Origin: Caldicellulosiruptor kronotskyensis 2002
GTDB lineage: Bacteria > Bacillota > Thermoanaerobacteria > Caldicellulosiruptorales > Caldicellulosiruptoraceae
DNA length: 64,000 bases
Reading direction: 5' to 3'
NCBI RefSeq assembly: GCF_000166775.1
Contig: NC_014720.1
Span: forward strand, 124,001-188,000
Shown: in pieces, positions 56,456 to 64,000 of the stretch
Position numbering within the stretch: the stretch's first letter is position 1
Layout of the letters: every line of letters starts with the position of its first letter
Made by a program: the position numbers and the translations under genes
The notes under the pieces: model-generated
Told to the model about the DNA's origin: nothing
What the model saw: the letters and a program-made list of their open reading frames with translations, nothing else
The model's database searches: none

Positions 56456-58036
56456 ATGTTTGCAAGAAGAATGAGTAAAGTGATAATTTGGCTGGTTGTA
56501 ATAGCTTTTCTAAGTAGTATGTTTATCTTTTACAATGTAGCCTCGGCTCAATCAAGTAAACCGGTTCTTACTATTTTTACATGGATGGATCCTAAGGCAG
56601 CTCCGGTTTTAAAAAACTACAGAGAAATGGCTGTTTACCAAACAATTATGAAAAAATTCAAGGTAGATTTGCAATTTATTCACCCGGCAATGGGAAGCGA
56701 AAATGAACAGTTCAATATCATGGTAGCATCAAGACAGCTACCTGACATTATTGATTGGCACTGGTTTGCTTATCCAGGTGGTCCACAAAAGGCTATTATG
56801 GACAATGTGATAATTAAACTTAATCCTTACATGCAATATGCTCCTAATCTCAAAAAGTATTTTGACACACATCCAGACATCAAGAAAATGGCAACAACAG
56901 ATGATGGAACAATCTATATGTTTCCATTTATAAGAGAAGATAAAATAAACTGCACATTTTACGGGCCTATGATCAGAAAAGACTGGTTAGAAAAGTTAAA
57001 TCTAACCGTTCCTGAGACAGTTGATGAGTGGTATAAGATGCTTCTTGCAATTAAAAAGAATGCATCAAAACTAAATAGCAAAATGCCAGTCTATCCATTT
57101 TCAGCAGATTACTGGTCTGCAAATCCTCGAGGAGTTTTTGACTACTGCAGCTTTTTGGTAGGTGCATGGGGGATAAAAACTGACTTTTATGTTGATAAAA
57201 ATAGAGTAAAATTTGGTCCGCTGCAACCAGAATTCAAACAGTTCATGTCAGTGCTTCAAAAATGGTGGAAAGATGGGCTTATTGACCCTGACCTTTTGAC
57301 AATGAACCGTCAAGCAATACAGGCAAAGATAATGAATGACCAAATAGGTGCATGGCTTGGACTTTTGGGTGGAACAATGGGCAAATTTTTGCAGGCTAAA
57401 AAAGGCACAGAATTTGATTTAGTCGGGGCACCTTATCCAACTCTTAAAAAAGGCCAAGTTGCAGAGCTTGGACAAAGAGATTTCCCTATAAATGGTGATG
57501 GTATGGCTATTACTCCAAAATGCAAAAATGTCCAGCTTGCAGTCAAGATTTTAGACTGGGGTTACAGCAAAGAAGGGTATCTTGCTTACAACTTTGGTGT
57601 TGAAGGTAGATCCTATGTCATGAAAAATGGCATTCCAACATATACAGAAGCTATTCTTAATCATTCAAAACTTTCTGCTATGGAAGCAATTGCACAGTAT
57701 GGCAGAGTATCATGGAGTGGTCCTTTTGTACAGTCAAAATATTATGTAAATCAGATGGTAGCTATGCTTCCACAGCAAAAGGATGCTTTAAAAGAATGGA
57801 CAAAACCTGATAATTCTAAACTGTTGCCACCAATAACATTTACACCTGATGAGGCAGCAAAAATTAGCAACATCATGAACACTGTAAACACCTATTACAA
57901 TGAGATGTTTGTAAAGCTCTTAACAGGAAAATCAAACGATATGAACGGTTTTGTAAACACATTAAAGAGAATGAGGATTGATGAGGCACTCAAGATCTAT
58001 CAGACAGCATATGAGAGGTTCATGAAAAAGAAATAA
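56456..58036 (+). CDS. Importer solute-binding protein, LplA-like
   Basis: The 526-residue protein is a large solute-binding protein of the LplA/aldouronate group. A signal sequence (about 8-32, cleavage near ASA-Q) carries no lipobox cysteine. The body is longer than family-1 sugar-binding proteins, as is usual for LplA. LplB- and LplC-type permease genes follow, then a beta-glucuronidase. Cargo is therefore likely to be a glucuronic-acid-containing oligosaccharide, inferred from gene order. Confidence 0.83.
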   Translation: MFARRMSKVIIWLVVIAFLSSMFIFYNVASAQSSKPVLTIFTWMDPKAAPVLKNYREMAVYQTIMKKFKVDLQFIHPAMGSENEQFNIMVASRQLPDIIDWHWFAYPGGPQKAIMDNVIIKLNPYMQYAPNLKKYFDTHPDIKKMATTDDGTIYMFPFIREDKINCTFYGPMIRKDWLEKLNLTVPETVDEWYKMLLAIKKNASKLNSKMPVYPFSADYWSANPRGVFDYCSFLVGAWGIKTDFYVDKNRVKFGPLQPEFKQFMSVLQKWWKDGLIDPDLLTMNRQAIQAKIMNDQIGAWLGLLGGTMGKFLQAKKGTEFDLVGAPYPTLKKGQVAELGQRDFPINGDGMAITPKCKNVQLAVKILDWGYSKEGYLAYNFGVEGRSYVMKNGIPTYTEAILNHSKLSAMEAIAQYGRVSWSGPFVQSKYYVNQMVAMLPQQKDALKEWTKPDNSKLLPPITFTPDEAAKISNIMNTVNTYYNEMFVKLLTGKSNDMNGFVNTLKRMRIDEALKIYQTAYERFMKKK

Positions 58037-58071
58037 AAAGGGAAGCTGAAAAAACATTTATAACTAATGTT

Positions 58072-58105
58072 TCCCCTGGGGGTTTAAAGAAGAGCCTCCG
58101 GGGGA
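58072..58105 (+). other. Intercistronic hairpin between binding-protein and permease genes
   Basis: A 12-bp stem with three G-T pairs (58072-58083 with 58094-58105) has a 10-nt loop. It is followed by ACATAAATATG without a T-run. It is the third such hairpin placed between a binding-protein gene and its permeases in this window. Confidence 0.6.
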
Positions 58106-58184
58106 CATAAATATGTCTTAATTTTTGCATTTTTGTTGATTTTTTGGACGAATTGAATAAGAGCAAAAGGAGGCAAACAATTTA

Positions 58185-59132
58185 ATGGCCCGACAGATAA
58201 ATTCAAAAAAACAGGGACAGTCAGAATTGTTACGTGACTTAAAGCGTAATAAAAATCTTTATCTAATGCTTTTGCCAATAGTTGCTTACTATTTTATATT
58301 TCACTACATACCCATGTATGGTGTACAGATAGCATTTAAAGATTTTACTCCGGCAAAGGGTATTTTAGGCAGTCCATGGGTTGGATTGGAAAAGTTCAGG
58401 GAGTTTTTTGTATACGATAGTTATTATGTTTGGCGAATCATAAGAAATACAATTCTATTAAATGTTTACGATATAATTTTTGGATTTCCTGCACCAATAA
58501 TTTTTGCTTTGCTTTTAAACGAGATAAAAAACAGTGTGTACAAAAGAACATTGCAAACAATAAGTTATATGCCGCACTTTATTTCAACCGTTGTTATTGT
58601 TGGTATAATCCTTGACTTCTTCTCTCGCGATGGTCTTATAAATCAAATATTAAAATCATTGGGTATTTTAAGTGAACCCATTTCATTCATGACTGAACCT
58701 GGGTGGTTCAGACCTATCTATGTTGGTTCTGGAATTTGGCAGCAGCTTGGATGGAATTCCATAATATATCTTGCAGCAATATCAAATATTGATCCTCAAC
58801 TTTATGAAGCAGCCCTAATTGATGGTGCTGGACGCTTTAAGCAGGCAATATATGTAACCTTGCCGGGGATATTGCCTACAATAGTGATACTCTTCATTTT
58901 GAGGATGGGAAGCATTATGAATGTTGGATTTGAAAAGGTGTATTTGATGTACAACCCGCTCACATATGAAACGGCAGATGTAATTTCGACATATGTTTAT
59001 CGAAAAGGACTTTTGGAGATGGACTATAGCTATGGTGCAGCTGTTGGACTTTTCAATTCATTAATAAATTTCATGTTTGTTGTAATGGCAAATCAGCTGA
59101 GCAAAAAATTTACTGAAACTTCTCTGTGGTAA
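58185..59132 (+). CDS. ABC importer permease, LplB type
   Basis: The 315-residue protein starts at ATG after AAAGGAGG. It has a basic N-terminal tail, six hydrophobic helices and the EAA loop YEAALIDGAG. The segment PMYGVQIAFKDF after the first helix is typical of LplB-like permeases. It pairs with the next gene, 15 nt downstream. Confidence 0.9.
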   Translation: MARQINSKKQGQSELLRDLKRNKNLYLMLLPIVAYYFIFHYIPMYGVQIAFKDFTPAKGILGSPWVGLEKFREFFVYDSYYVWRIIRNTILLNVYDIIFGFPAPIIFALLLNEIKNSVYKRTLQTISYMPHFISTVVIVGIILDFFSRDGLINQILKSLGILSEPISFMTEPGWFRPIYVGSGIWQQLGWNSIIYLAAISNIDPQLYEAALIDGAGRFKQAIYVTLPGILPTIVILFILRMGSIMNVGFEKVYLMYNPLTYETADVISTYVYRKGLLEMDYSYGAAVGLFNSLINFMFVVMANQLSKKFTETSLW

Positions 59133-59147
59133 AAGGTAAGGTGATAT

Positions 59148-60035
59148 ATGGTGAAGATAAAAAAAGGAGTTAGCGAGATAATATTTGACATCTTCAACTA
59201 CATATTCTTAGGACTGCTTTGTTTCACATTTTTATATCCCATGCTCTATGTATTATTTGCCTCATTTAGCAATCCGATAAAACTCATGGCATACAGAGGA
59301 CCTCTTTTAAAGCCGCTTGACTTTTCTGTTGAGGCATACAAGTTGCTTCTCAGCTACCCTATGATTTGGATAGGCTACAGAAACACAATCATCTACGTTG
59401 TGCTTGGAACTGCCATAAATATTCTTCTTACCACAATGGGCGGATATGTTCTTTCAAGAAGGAATCTAAAACTAAAAAATCCCATCATGTTCTTCATCGC
59501 ATTTACTATGTACTTTAGCGGTGGTATGATCCCAACATACCTGCTTGTTCAGTCGCTGGGGATGATAGACACAATTTGGGCGATGATAATCCCAGGTGCT
59601 ATTTCAACAACAAACCTGATTATAATGAGGACAGGGTTTCATTCTGTGCCAGACAGTTTGGAAGAGTCTGCAAGGATAGATGGAGCTGGGGACTGGACAA
59701 TACTTTTTAGAATCATGATACCACTTGCAATGCCAATGATAGCGGTAATGATTCTCTTTTATGCAGTAGGTCACTGGAACGCGTTTTTCAATGCGATTAT
59801 ATACCTGCGCTCAAGGGATTTGTATCCACTTCAGCTTGTTTTAAGAGAGATACTTATTATGAACAGCACAGAGAATATGACAACAGGAATTTCAGATGCA
59901 TCTGACCGGTTTGCTATAACAGAGCTTATAAAGTATGCGGCGATAATTGTTGCTACGGTACCAATACTTTGTATTTATCCCTTCTTACAAAAATACTTTG
60001 TGAAAGGTGTTATGATTGGTGCTATAAAAGAGTGA
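59148..60035 (+). CDS. ABC importer permease, LplC/YtcP type
   Basis: The 295-residue permease has six hydrophobic helices, the EAA loop EESARIDGAG and the C-terminus KGVMIGAIKE typical of LplC/YtcP. It begins 15 nt after the LplB-type gene and is followed, 49 nt later, by the beta-glucuronidase. This supports one operon of importer plus intracellular enzyme. Confidence 0.9.
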   Translation: MVKIKKGVSEIIFDIFNYIFLGLLCFTFLYPMLYVLFASFSNPIKLMAYRGPLLKPLDFSVEAYKLLLSYPMIWIGYRNTIIYVVLGTAINILLTTMGGYVLSRRNLKLKNPIMFFIAFTMYFSGGMIPTYLLVQSLGMIDTIWAMIIPGAISTTNLIIMRTGFHSVPDSLEESARIDGAGDWTILFRIMIPLAMPMIAVMILFYAVGHWNAFFNAIIYLRSRDLYPLQLVLREILIMNSTENMTTGISDASDRFAITELIKYAAIIVATVPILCIYPFLQKYFVKGVMIGAIKE

Positions 60036-60084
60036 GAGCATAAATGTAAAATTAAAACTATTAACATGAAGGAGGCAATGAAAG

Positions 60085-61863
60085 ATGTTGTATCCACGAG
60101 AGACAAAAAGCAGAGAAATAAAAGACCTCAGTGGAATATGGAAATTTAAACTGGACAAAGAGAATAAAGGATATGAAGAAAAATGGTATTTGGAGCCTTT
60201 AAAAGAGACAATTCCAATGCCGGTGCCCGCAAGTTACAACGACATTACCCAAGACCCTGAGATAAGAGATCACATAGGAGATGTGTGGTACGAAAGAAAT
60301 TTCTGGGTATCTTCGGCTTGGGTGAATAAACGAATTGTCCTTCGAGTTGGAAGTGCCACGCATAAAGCAAAGGTGTTTGTCAATGGGAAAGAGGTGATAG
60401 AGCATAAAGGCGGATTTTTGCCGTTTGAGGTTGAAATAAGTAAGTATATAAACTTTGATGTCGAAAATAGGGTGACCATTTTAGTGAATAATGTCTTGGA
60501 CTGGACCTGTTTGCCGCCAGGTTTCATAAAAAACTACAATGACCCCTTTCATCCTTCTGGATATAGGACCCAAGAATATCTATTTGATTTTCTCAACTAT
60601 GCAGGAATTCATAGACCAGTGATTCTTTACACAACTCCCAAGACATATATTTCTGATATAACAGTAATTACTGAAATACAAGATAAAAAAGGCATTATTA
60701 ATTATGAAGTTAAAGTAGAAGGACAAGAGTGCGATAAGAAAGAAGTGAGGGTGACAGTTGTTGATAAGGAAGGGAAGAAAGTTGCAGAGAATATAGGGAA
60801 AAGCGGGATACTTGAAATTTCTGATGCGCAATTTTGGGAACCTGACAATCCGTACCTTTATGCATTGAAAGTTGAAACCATTGAAGATGGTGTGGTTGAA
60901 GACCTCTATACTCTTCCAGTAGGAATTAGGACTGTAAAGGTTGAGGGCAATAAACTTTTACTCAACAACAAACCAATTTACCTAAAAGGCTTTGGCAAGC
61001 ATGAAGATGCTGATATAAGAGGAAAAGGATATGATCCTGTAATAGCCGTAAAAGATTTTAATCTGCTGAAATGGATAGGAGCTAACTCATTCAGAACTTC
61101 GCATTATCCATATGCAGAGGAGATTTTGAATTTGGCAGACGAGCAAGGTATTTTAATAATAGATGAAGCACCAGCTGTTGGTATGAACTTTTTCAACAAA
61201 AATGAGAAAGTGTTCTGCAAAGACAGGGTAAACGAAGAAACTCTAAAACATCATATTCAAGTAATAAGGGAGCTTATAACAAGGGATAAAAATCATCCAT
61301 GTGTAATAATGTGGAGCGTGGCAAATGAGGCAGCAACATACGAAGAAGAGGCATATGAATATTTCAAAAAAGTAGTAGATGAGGTCAAAAAACTTGATAG
61401 TACAAGACCTGTAACGATAGTTGAATCTTCATTTCCTGATGAGACAAAAGTGGGCAATTTAGTTGACGTCATATGTGTAAACAGATACTACTCATGGTAT
61501 ACAGATTGTGGGAAACTTGACTTGATAGAATTTCAATTGGAGAAAGAATTAAAACGTTGGTATGAACTATTCAAAAAACCGATTATTGTTTCAGAATATG
61601 GAGCCGATACTATAGCGGGATTTCATAGCGACCCACCTGTCATGTTTTCTGAAGAGTATCAATGCGAGATGTTAGAAAGATTTCACAGAGTTTTTGATAG
61701 ATTAGATTTTGTAGTAGGCGAGCATATTTGGAATTTTGCAGACTTTGCAACAAAGCAGGCTGTTCACAGAGTAATGGGCAACAGGAAAGGTGTATTTACA
61801 AGACAAAGACAGCCCAAAGCTGCAGCTTTCTTGCTAAAGAAAAGATGGTGTGAGAAAAAATAA
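60085..61863 (+). CDS. uidA: GH2 beta-glucuronidase
   Basis: The 592-residue cytosolic enzyme is collinear with E. coli UidA: sugar-binding jelly roll (about 1-180), Ig-like domain (about 182-275) and TIM barrel (about 276-592). Acid/base Glu415 and nucleophile Glu504 (SEYGADT) are present. Asn566 and Lys568 in the NRKG motif are the residues that recognise the glucuronate carboxylate in UidA. Both keep nearly the same numbering. NEP after the acid/base is replaced by NEA, a small departure. It would free glucuronic acid from oligosaccharides brought in by the preceding importer. AAGGAGG lies before the ATG. Confidence 0.92.
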   Translation: MLYPRETKSREIKDLSGIWKFKLDKENKGYEEKWYLEPLKETIPMPVPASYNDITQDPEIRDHIGDVWYERNFWVSSAWVNKRIVLRVGSATHKAKVFVNGKEVIEHKGGFLPFEVEISKYINFDVENRVTILVNNVLDWTCLPPGFIKNYNDPFHPSGYRTQEYLFDFLNYAGIHRPVILYTTPKTYISDITVITEIQDKKGIINYEVKVEGQECDKKEVRVTVVDKEGKKVAENIGKSGILEISDAQFWEPDNPYLYALKVETIEDGVVEDLYTLPVGIRTVKVEGNKLLLNNKPIYLKGFGKHEDADIRGKGYDPVIAVKDFNLLKWIGANSFRTSHYPYAEEILNLADEQGILIIDEAPAVGMNFFNKNEKVFCKDRVNEETLKHHIQVIRELITRDKNHPCVIMWSVANEAATYEEEAYEYFKKVVDEVKKLDSTRPVTIVESSFPDETKVGNLVDVICVNRYYSWYTDCGKLDLIEFQLEKELKRWYELFKKPIIVSEYGADTIAGFHSDPPVMFSEEYQCEMLERFHRVFDRLDFVVGEHIWNFADFATKQAVHRVMGNRKGVFTRQRQPKAAAFLLKKRWCEKK

Positions 61864-61980
61864 ACTTAATGAACTTAAGGGGAGGTGAACAAAGAGTAAT
61901 TAATAAAGTTAGCAAGAACAAGCTGGAAATGTTTTATATAAATAATGAAATGAAAGAGGAAATGGGAGAGGGGGATGAGT

Positions 61981-64000
61981 ATGAATTTTTCAAGGTTCAT
62001 TTCGTTAGTTTTAGTATTTGCTTTGATTTTGAGCTTTTTTGCACCTGCGAGTGCTCAGACAAATACAAGGAATGACATTTCAGGTCATTGGGCTGCAGGG
62101 GAACTGACAAAATGGATATCAAAAGGCATCTTGCAAGGTTATCCTGACGGGACAATTAGGCCTGATAAGAGTATTACAAGAGCTGAATTTGTTATGCTTT
62201 TGGACAGAATATTCAAATTTGTTGATAAAGCAAATCTTTCTTTTGCAGATGTGAGTACTAATAGCTGGTATGCCGATGCAGTAGCTAAGGCGACTGCTGT
62301 AGGTGCAATTATTGGTGATACTAATGGTAAGTTTCGGCCAAATGATCCTATTAGTCGTACTGAGGCAGCTGTTATACTTTCAAGAATATTCAATCTGGAA
62401 GCAACAAATGAAAGTGTTTTAGACAAATTTAGCGATTCAGACAAGATTCCAAGTTGGGGTAAAGAAGCATTAAGTGCGATGATTGAAAAAGGGTACATGA
62501 AAGGAAGAAGCGGTAACGTTATCGCACCAAATAGTCCCTTGACACGAGCAGAATTCGTAAAATTAATAGATAAAATTGTAGGTGAACTTGTAACCACTGA
62601 AGGCACACGCACAGGCAATGTAGCTGGAAACCTTGTTGTTAATACTAAAAATGTGACTTTGAAAAATATGGTTATTGATGGTGACCTATATTTAACTCAG
62701 GGTGTAGCAGAAGGAGCTGTTCAACTTGAAAATGTTGTGGTTAAAGGTCGCACTATAATTAAAGGCGGAGGCGAGATTGTTATAGATAATTCGTCAATAG
62801 CAGACAAGCTTTTCGTTGAAAAAATGAAAGGGAACAAAAGGATTATAGCAAGTGGTTCTACAGAAATTAAATCAGTAGAATTGGGTTGTGCCGCTACTTT
62901 GCAAGAGGACAAAATCAGCGGCAAAGGCATTCAAACTGTAAGAGTTCTTCCAACAGTTTCTTCTATGCAAGAAATTAACTTACACGGAGATTTTGAACTT
63001 ATCTCATTAGAGGCAGCAAACGCAAAAGTAAACATAACTAAAGGTTTGATCAAGACTTTTGAAGTAAAATCAACTGCAACGAATTCAAGCATCCAGGTTG
63101 GCAACGAAGCTAAGATTGAAAAATTAACTGTCAATGCAAAGGTAGAGGTGAAAGGGCAAGGCGTTATTCAGAATGCTAAGATAAATGTCTCTGGTGTGAC
63201 AATGGAGAGAAAACCAGCAAATGTAGAAACTGCACCAGGTGTGACTCTAAATGTTGTTTCTAAAGAGGAAGCGGATAAAAAAACATCAGGTAACACTGGC
63301 GAGTCCATATCTCAAGGACCTGCGATTATTACACTGCCAGTTACTACTCCTGTATTGACTTCTCCACAAGCACCTACCGGTCTTAATATTAAGTCAATCT
63401 CGACAAATTCTATTGAGTTAAATTGGTTGCCTGTAAATGGAGCGTCTTATTACAATGTATATCGAGCATTTAGCAGCGCTGGTCCATACAAAAAGATTAA
63501 TACCACGGCTATACAATCAACTACTTATACCGATACAAATCTAATTGCAGGCACTGCCTACTACTATAAAGTTTCTGCAGTTAATGAATATGGAGAATCG
63601 AAATTGTCAGAGGCAGTTGTTGCAACTACACAGACTGCACCAGAGGGATGGAAACTTGTGTGGAGTGATGAATTCAACGCTACGCCAGCACCTGGGGTTG
63701 ACGAAAACAAGTGGACGTATGAAATAGGCGGCGGTGGGTGGGGTAACAATGAGCTTCAGTATTATACTAATAGTATCAAGAATGTATATATAGAACAAGA
63801 TCCTGATAATCCCAATAACGGATTTTTAGTTATTAAAGCAATAAAGGAAGATTACAAAGGATATCATTATACTTCGGGGAGAATTAAGACAGCAGGGAAA
63901 TTTGAATTTACCTATGGCAGGGTAGAAATGAGAGCAAAACTACCCTACGGTCAGGGCATATGGCCAGCTTTCTGGATGCTTGGGAGCAATATCAACACAG
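61981..64000 (+). CDS. SLH-CBM54-Fn3-GH16 surface beta-1,3-glucanase (3' end outside window)
   Basis: The open frame runs to the window edge without a stop. The start is ATG 61981, with GGGAGAGGGGG 6 nt before it; ATG 61975 is too close. A signal peptide (about 1-26, ASA-Q) is followed by three SLH repeats (about 32-75, 88-135, 150-198), CBM54 (about 205-410), a linker, Fn3 (about 460-548) and the start of GH16 (from about 553). GH16 is cut before its GEIDVMEW-type catalytic motif. It is closely similar in order and sequence to the N-terminal third of the protein at 35478, so the two are paralogues. It should be a wall-anchored laminarinase or lichenase. Confidence 0.88.
   Translation, partial: MNFSRFISLVLVFALILSFFAPASAQTNTRNDISGHWAAGELTKWISKGILQGYPDGTIRPDKSITRAEFVMLLDRIFKFVDKANLSFADVSTNSWYADAVAKATAVGAIIGDTNGKFRPNDPISRTEAAVILSRIFNLEATNESVLDKFSDSDKIPSWGKEALSAMIEKGYMKGRSGNVIAPNSPLTRAEFVKLIDKIVGELVTTEGTRTGNVAGNLVVNTKNVTLKNMVIDGDLYLTQGVAEGAVQLENVVVKGRTIIKGGGEIVIDNSSIADKLFVEKMKGNKRIIASGSTEIKSVELGCAATLQEDKISGKGIQTVRVLPTVSSMQEINLHGDFELISLEAANAKVNITKGLIKTFEVKSTATNSSIQVGNEAKIEKLTVNAKVEVKGQGVIQNAKINVSGVTMERKPANVETAPGVTLNVVSKEEADKKTSGNTGESISQGPAIITLPVTTPVLTSPQAPTGLNIKSISTNSIELNWLPVNGASYYNVYRAFSSAGPYKKINTTAIQSTTYTDTNLIAGTAYYYKVSAVNEYGESKLSEAVVATTQTAPEGWKLVWSDEFNATPAPGVDENKWTYEIGGGGWGNNELQYYTNSIKNVYIEQDPDNPNNGFLVIKAIKEDYKGYHYTSGRIKTAGKFEFTYGRVEMRAKLPYGQGIWPAFWMLGSNINT

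Noticed and set aside
61869-62075. A 68-codon + strand frame overlapping the start of the last SLH-GH16 gene
   Set aside because: Its ATG lies before, not after, the ribosome-binding site, and most of it is out of frame with the signal peptide and SLH sequence. I kept only the orphan Shine-Dalgarno as an observation.
1-64000. tRNA, rRNA, insertion sequence or prophage features
   Set aside because: No transposase-like or integrase-like proteins, inverted-repeat-bounded elements or recognisable structural RNA sequences were seen on reading through the window.

Overview
The window is AT-rich DNA from a Gram-positive, probably thermophilic, polysaccharide-degrading bacterium. S-layer-homology (SLH) anchored multidomain glycanases, YesM/YesN-type two-component systems and many MalF/MalG or LplB/LplC importers all point to Caldicellulosiruptor. 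The order SLH-GH16-GH55, small regulator, GH55, GH81, GH30, regulator, importer, GH2, SLH-GH16 matches what I recall of the laminarinase region of C. kronotskyensis. That is memory, not a search. There are no rRNA or tRNA genes, insertion sequences or CRISPR arrays that I can see.

Layout. (1) 1-9.2 kb (+): end of an unknown gene, GH65 disaccharide phosphorylase, beta-phosphoglucomutase, an SLH surface protein and a secreted GH87 alpha-1,3-glucanase, ending in a strong terminator. (2) 9.3-13.4 kb: a truncated sensor gene (+) tail to tail with an intact response regulator/histidine kinase pair (-). (3) 13.5-28.5 kb: an amino-sugar block with an ABC importer (binding protein plus two permeases), a SIS-type glucosamine-6-P deaminase, an AraC response regulator and a histidine kinase, a phosphohexomutase, a GH94 phosphorylase of the N,N'-diacetylchitobiose type, a GNAT acetyltransferase, a GH20 hexosaminidase and NagA. 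(4) 28.5-31.9 kb (-): a histidine kinase/response regulator pair. (5) 32.2-52.2 kb (+): a second importer followed by three giant secreted beta-1,3-glucanases (SLH-CBM54-GH16-GH55, CBM32-GH55, GH81-CBM32), with an orphan LuxR-type HTH gene between the first two. (6) 52.4-61.9 kb: a cytosolic GH30 enzyme, a membrane-bound AraC regulator (-), an LplA/B/C-like importer and a beta-glucuronidase. (7) 61.98 kb to the edge: a second SLH-CBM54-Fn3-GH16 protein, cut by the window.

Working together. Each polymer appears to have a surface depolymerase, an importer, cytosolic processing and its own sensor. Alpha-1,3-glucan would be cut by GH87, and its disaccharide split by GH65 to beta-glucose-1-P and then glucose-6-P. 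Chitobiose would be split by GH94 to GlcNAc-1-P plus GlcNAc, then go through the mutase, NagA and the deaminase to fructose-6-P. Beta-1,3-glucan would be attacked by GH16, GH55 and GH81, with GH30 taking beta-glucoside side chains. Alpha-1,3-glucan, beta-1,3/1,6-glucan and chitin are the main fungal cell-wall polysaccharides, so I read the window as a candidate fungal-cell-wall utilisation super-locus. This reading is inference. No extracellular chitinase lies in the window.

Several long open frames begin upstream of the best ribosome-binding site. Where a Shine-Dalgarno sequence lies inside the frame I chose the downstream start and say so.
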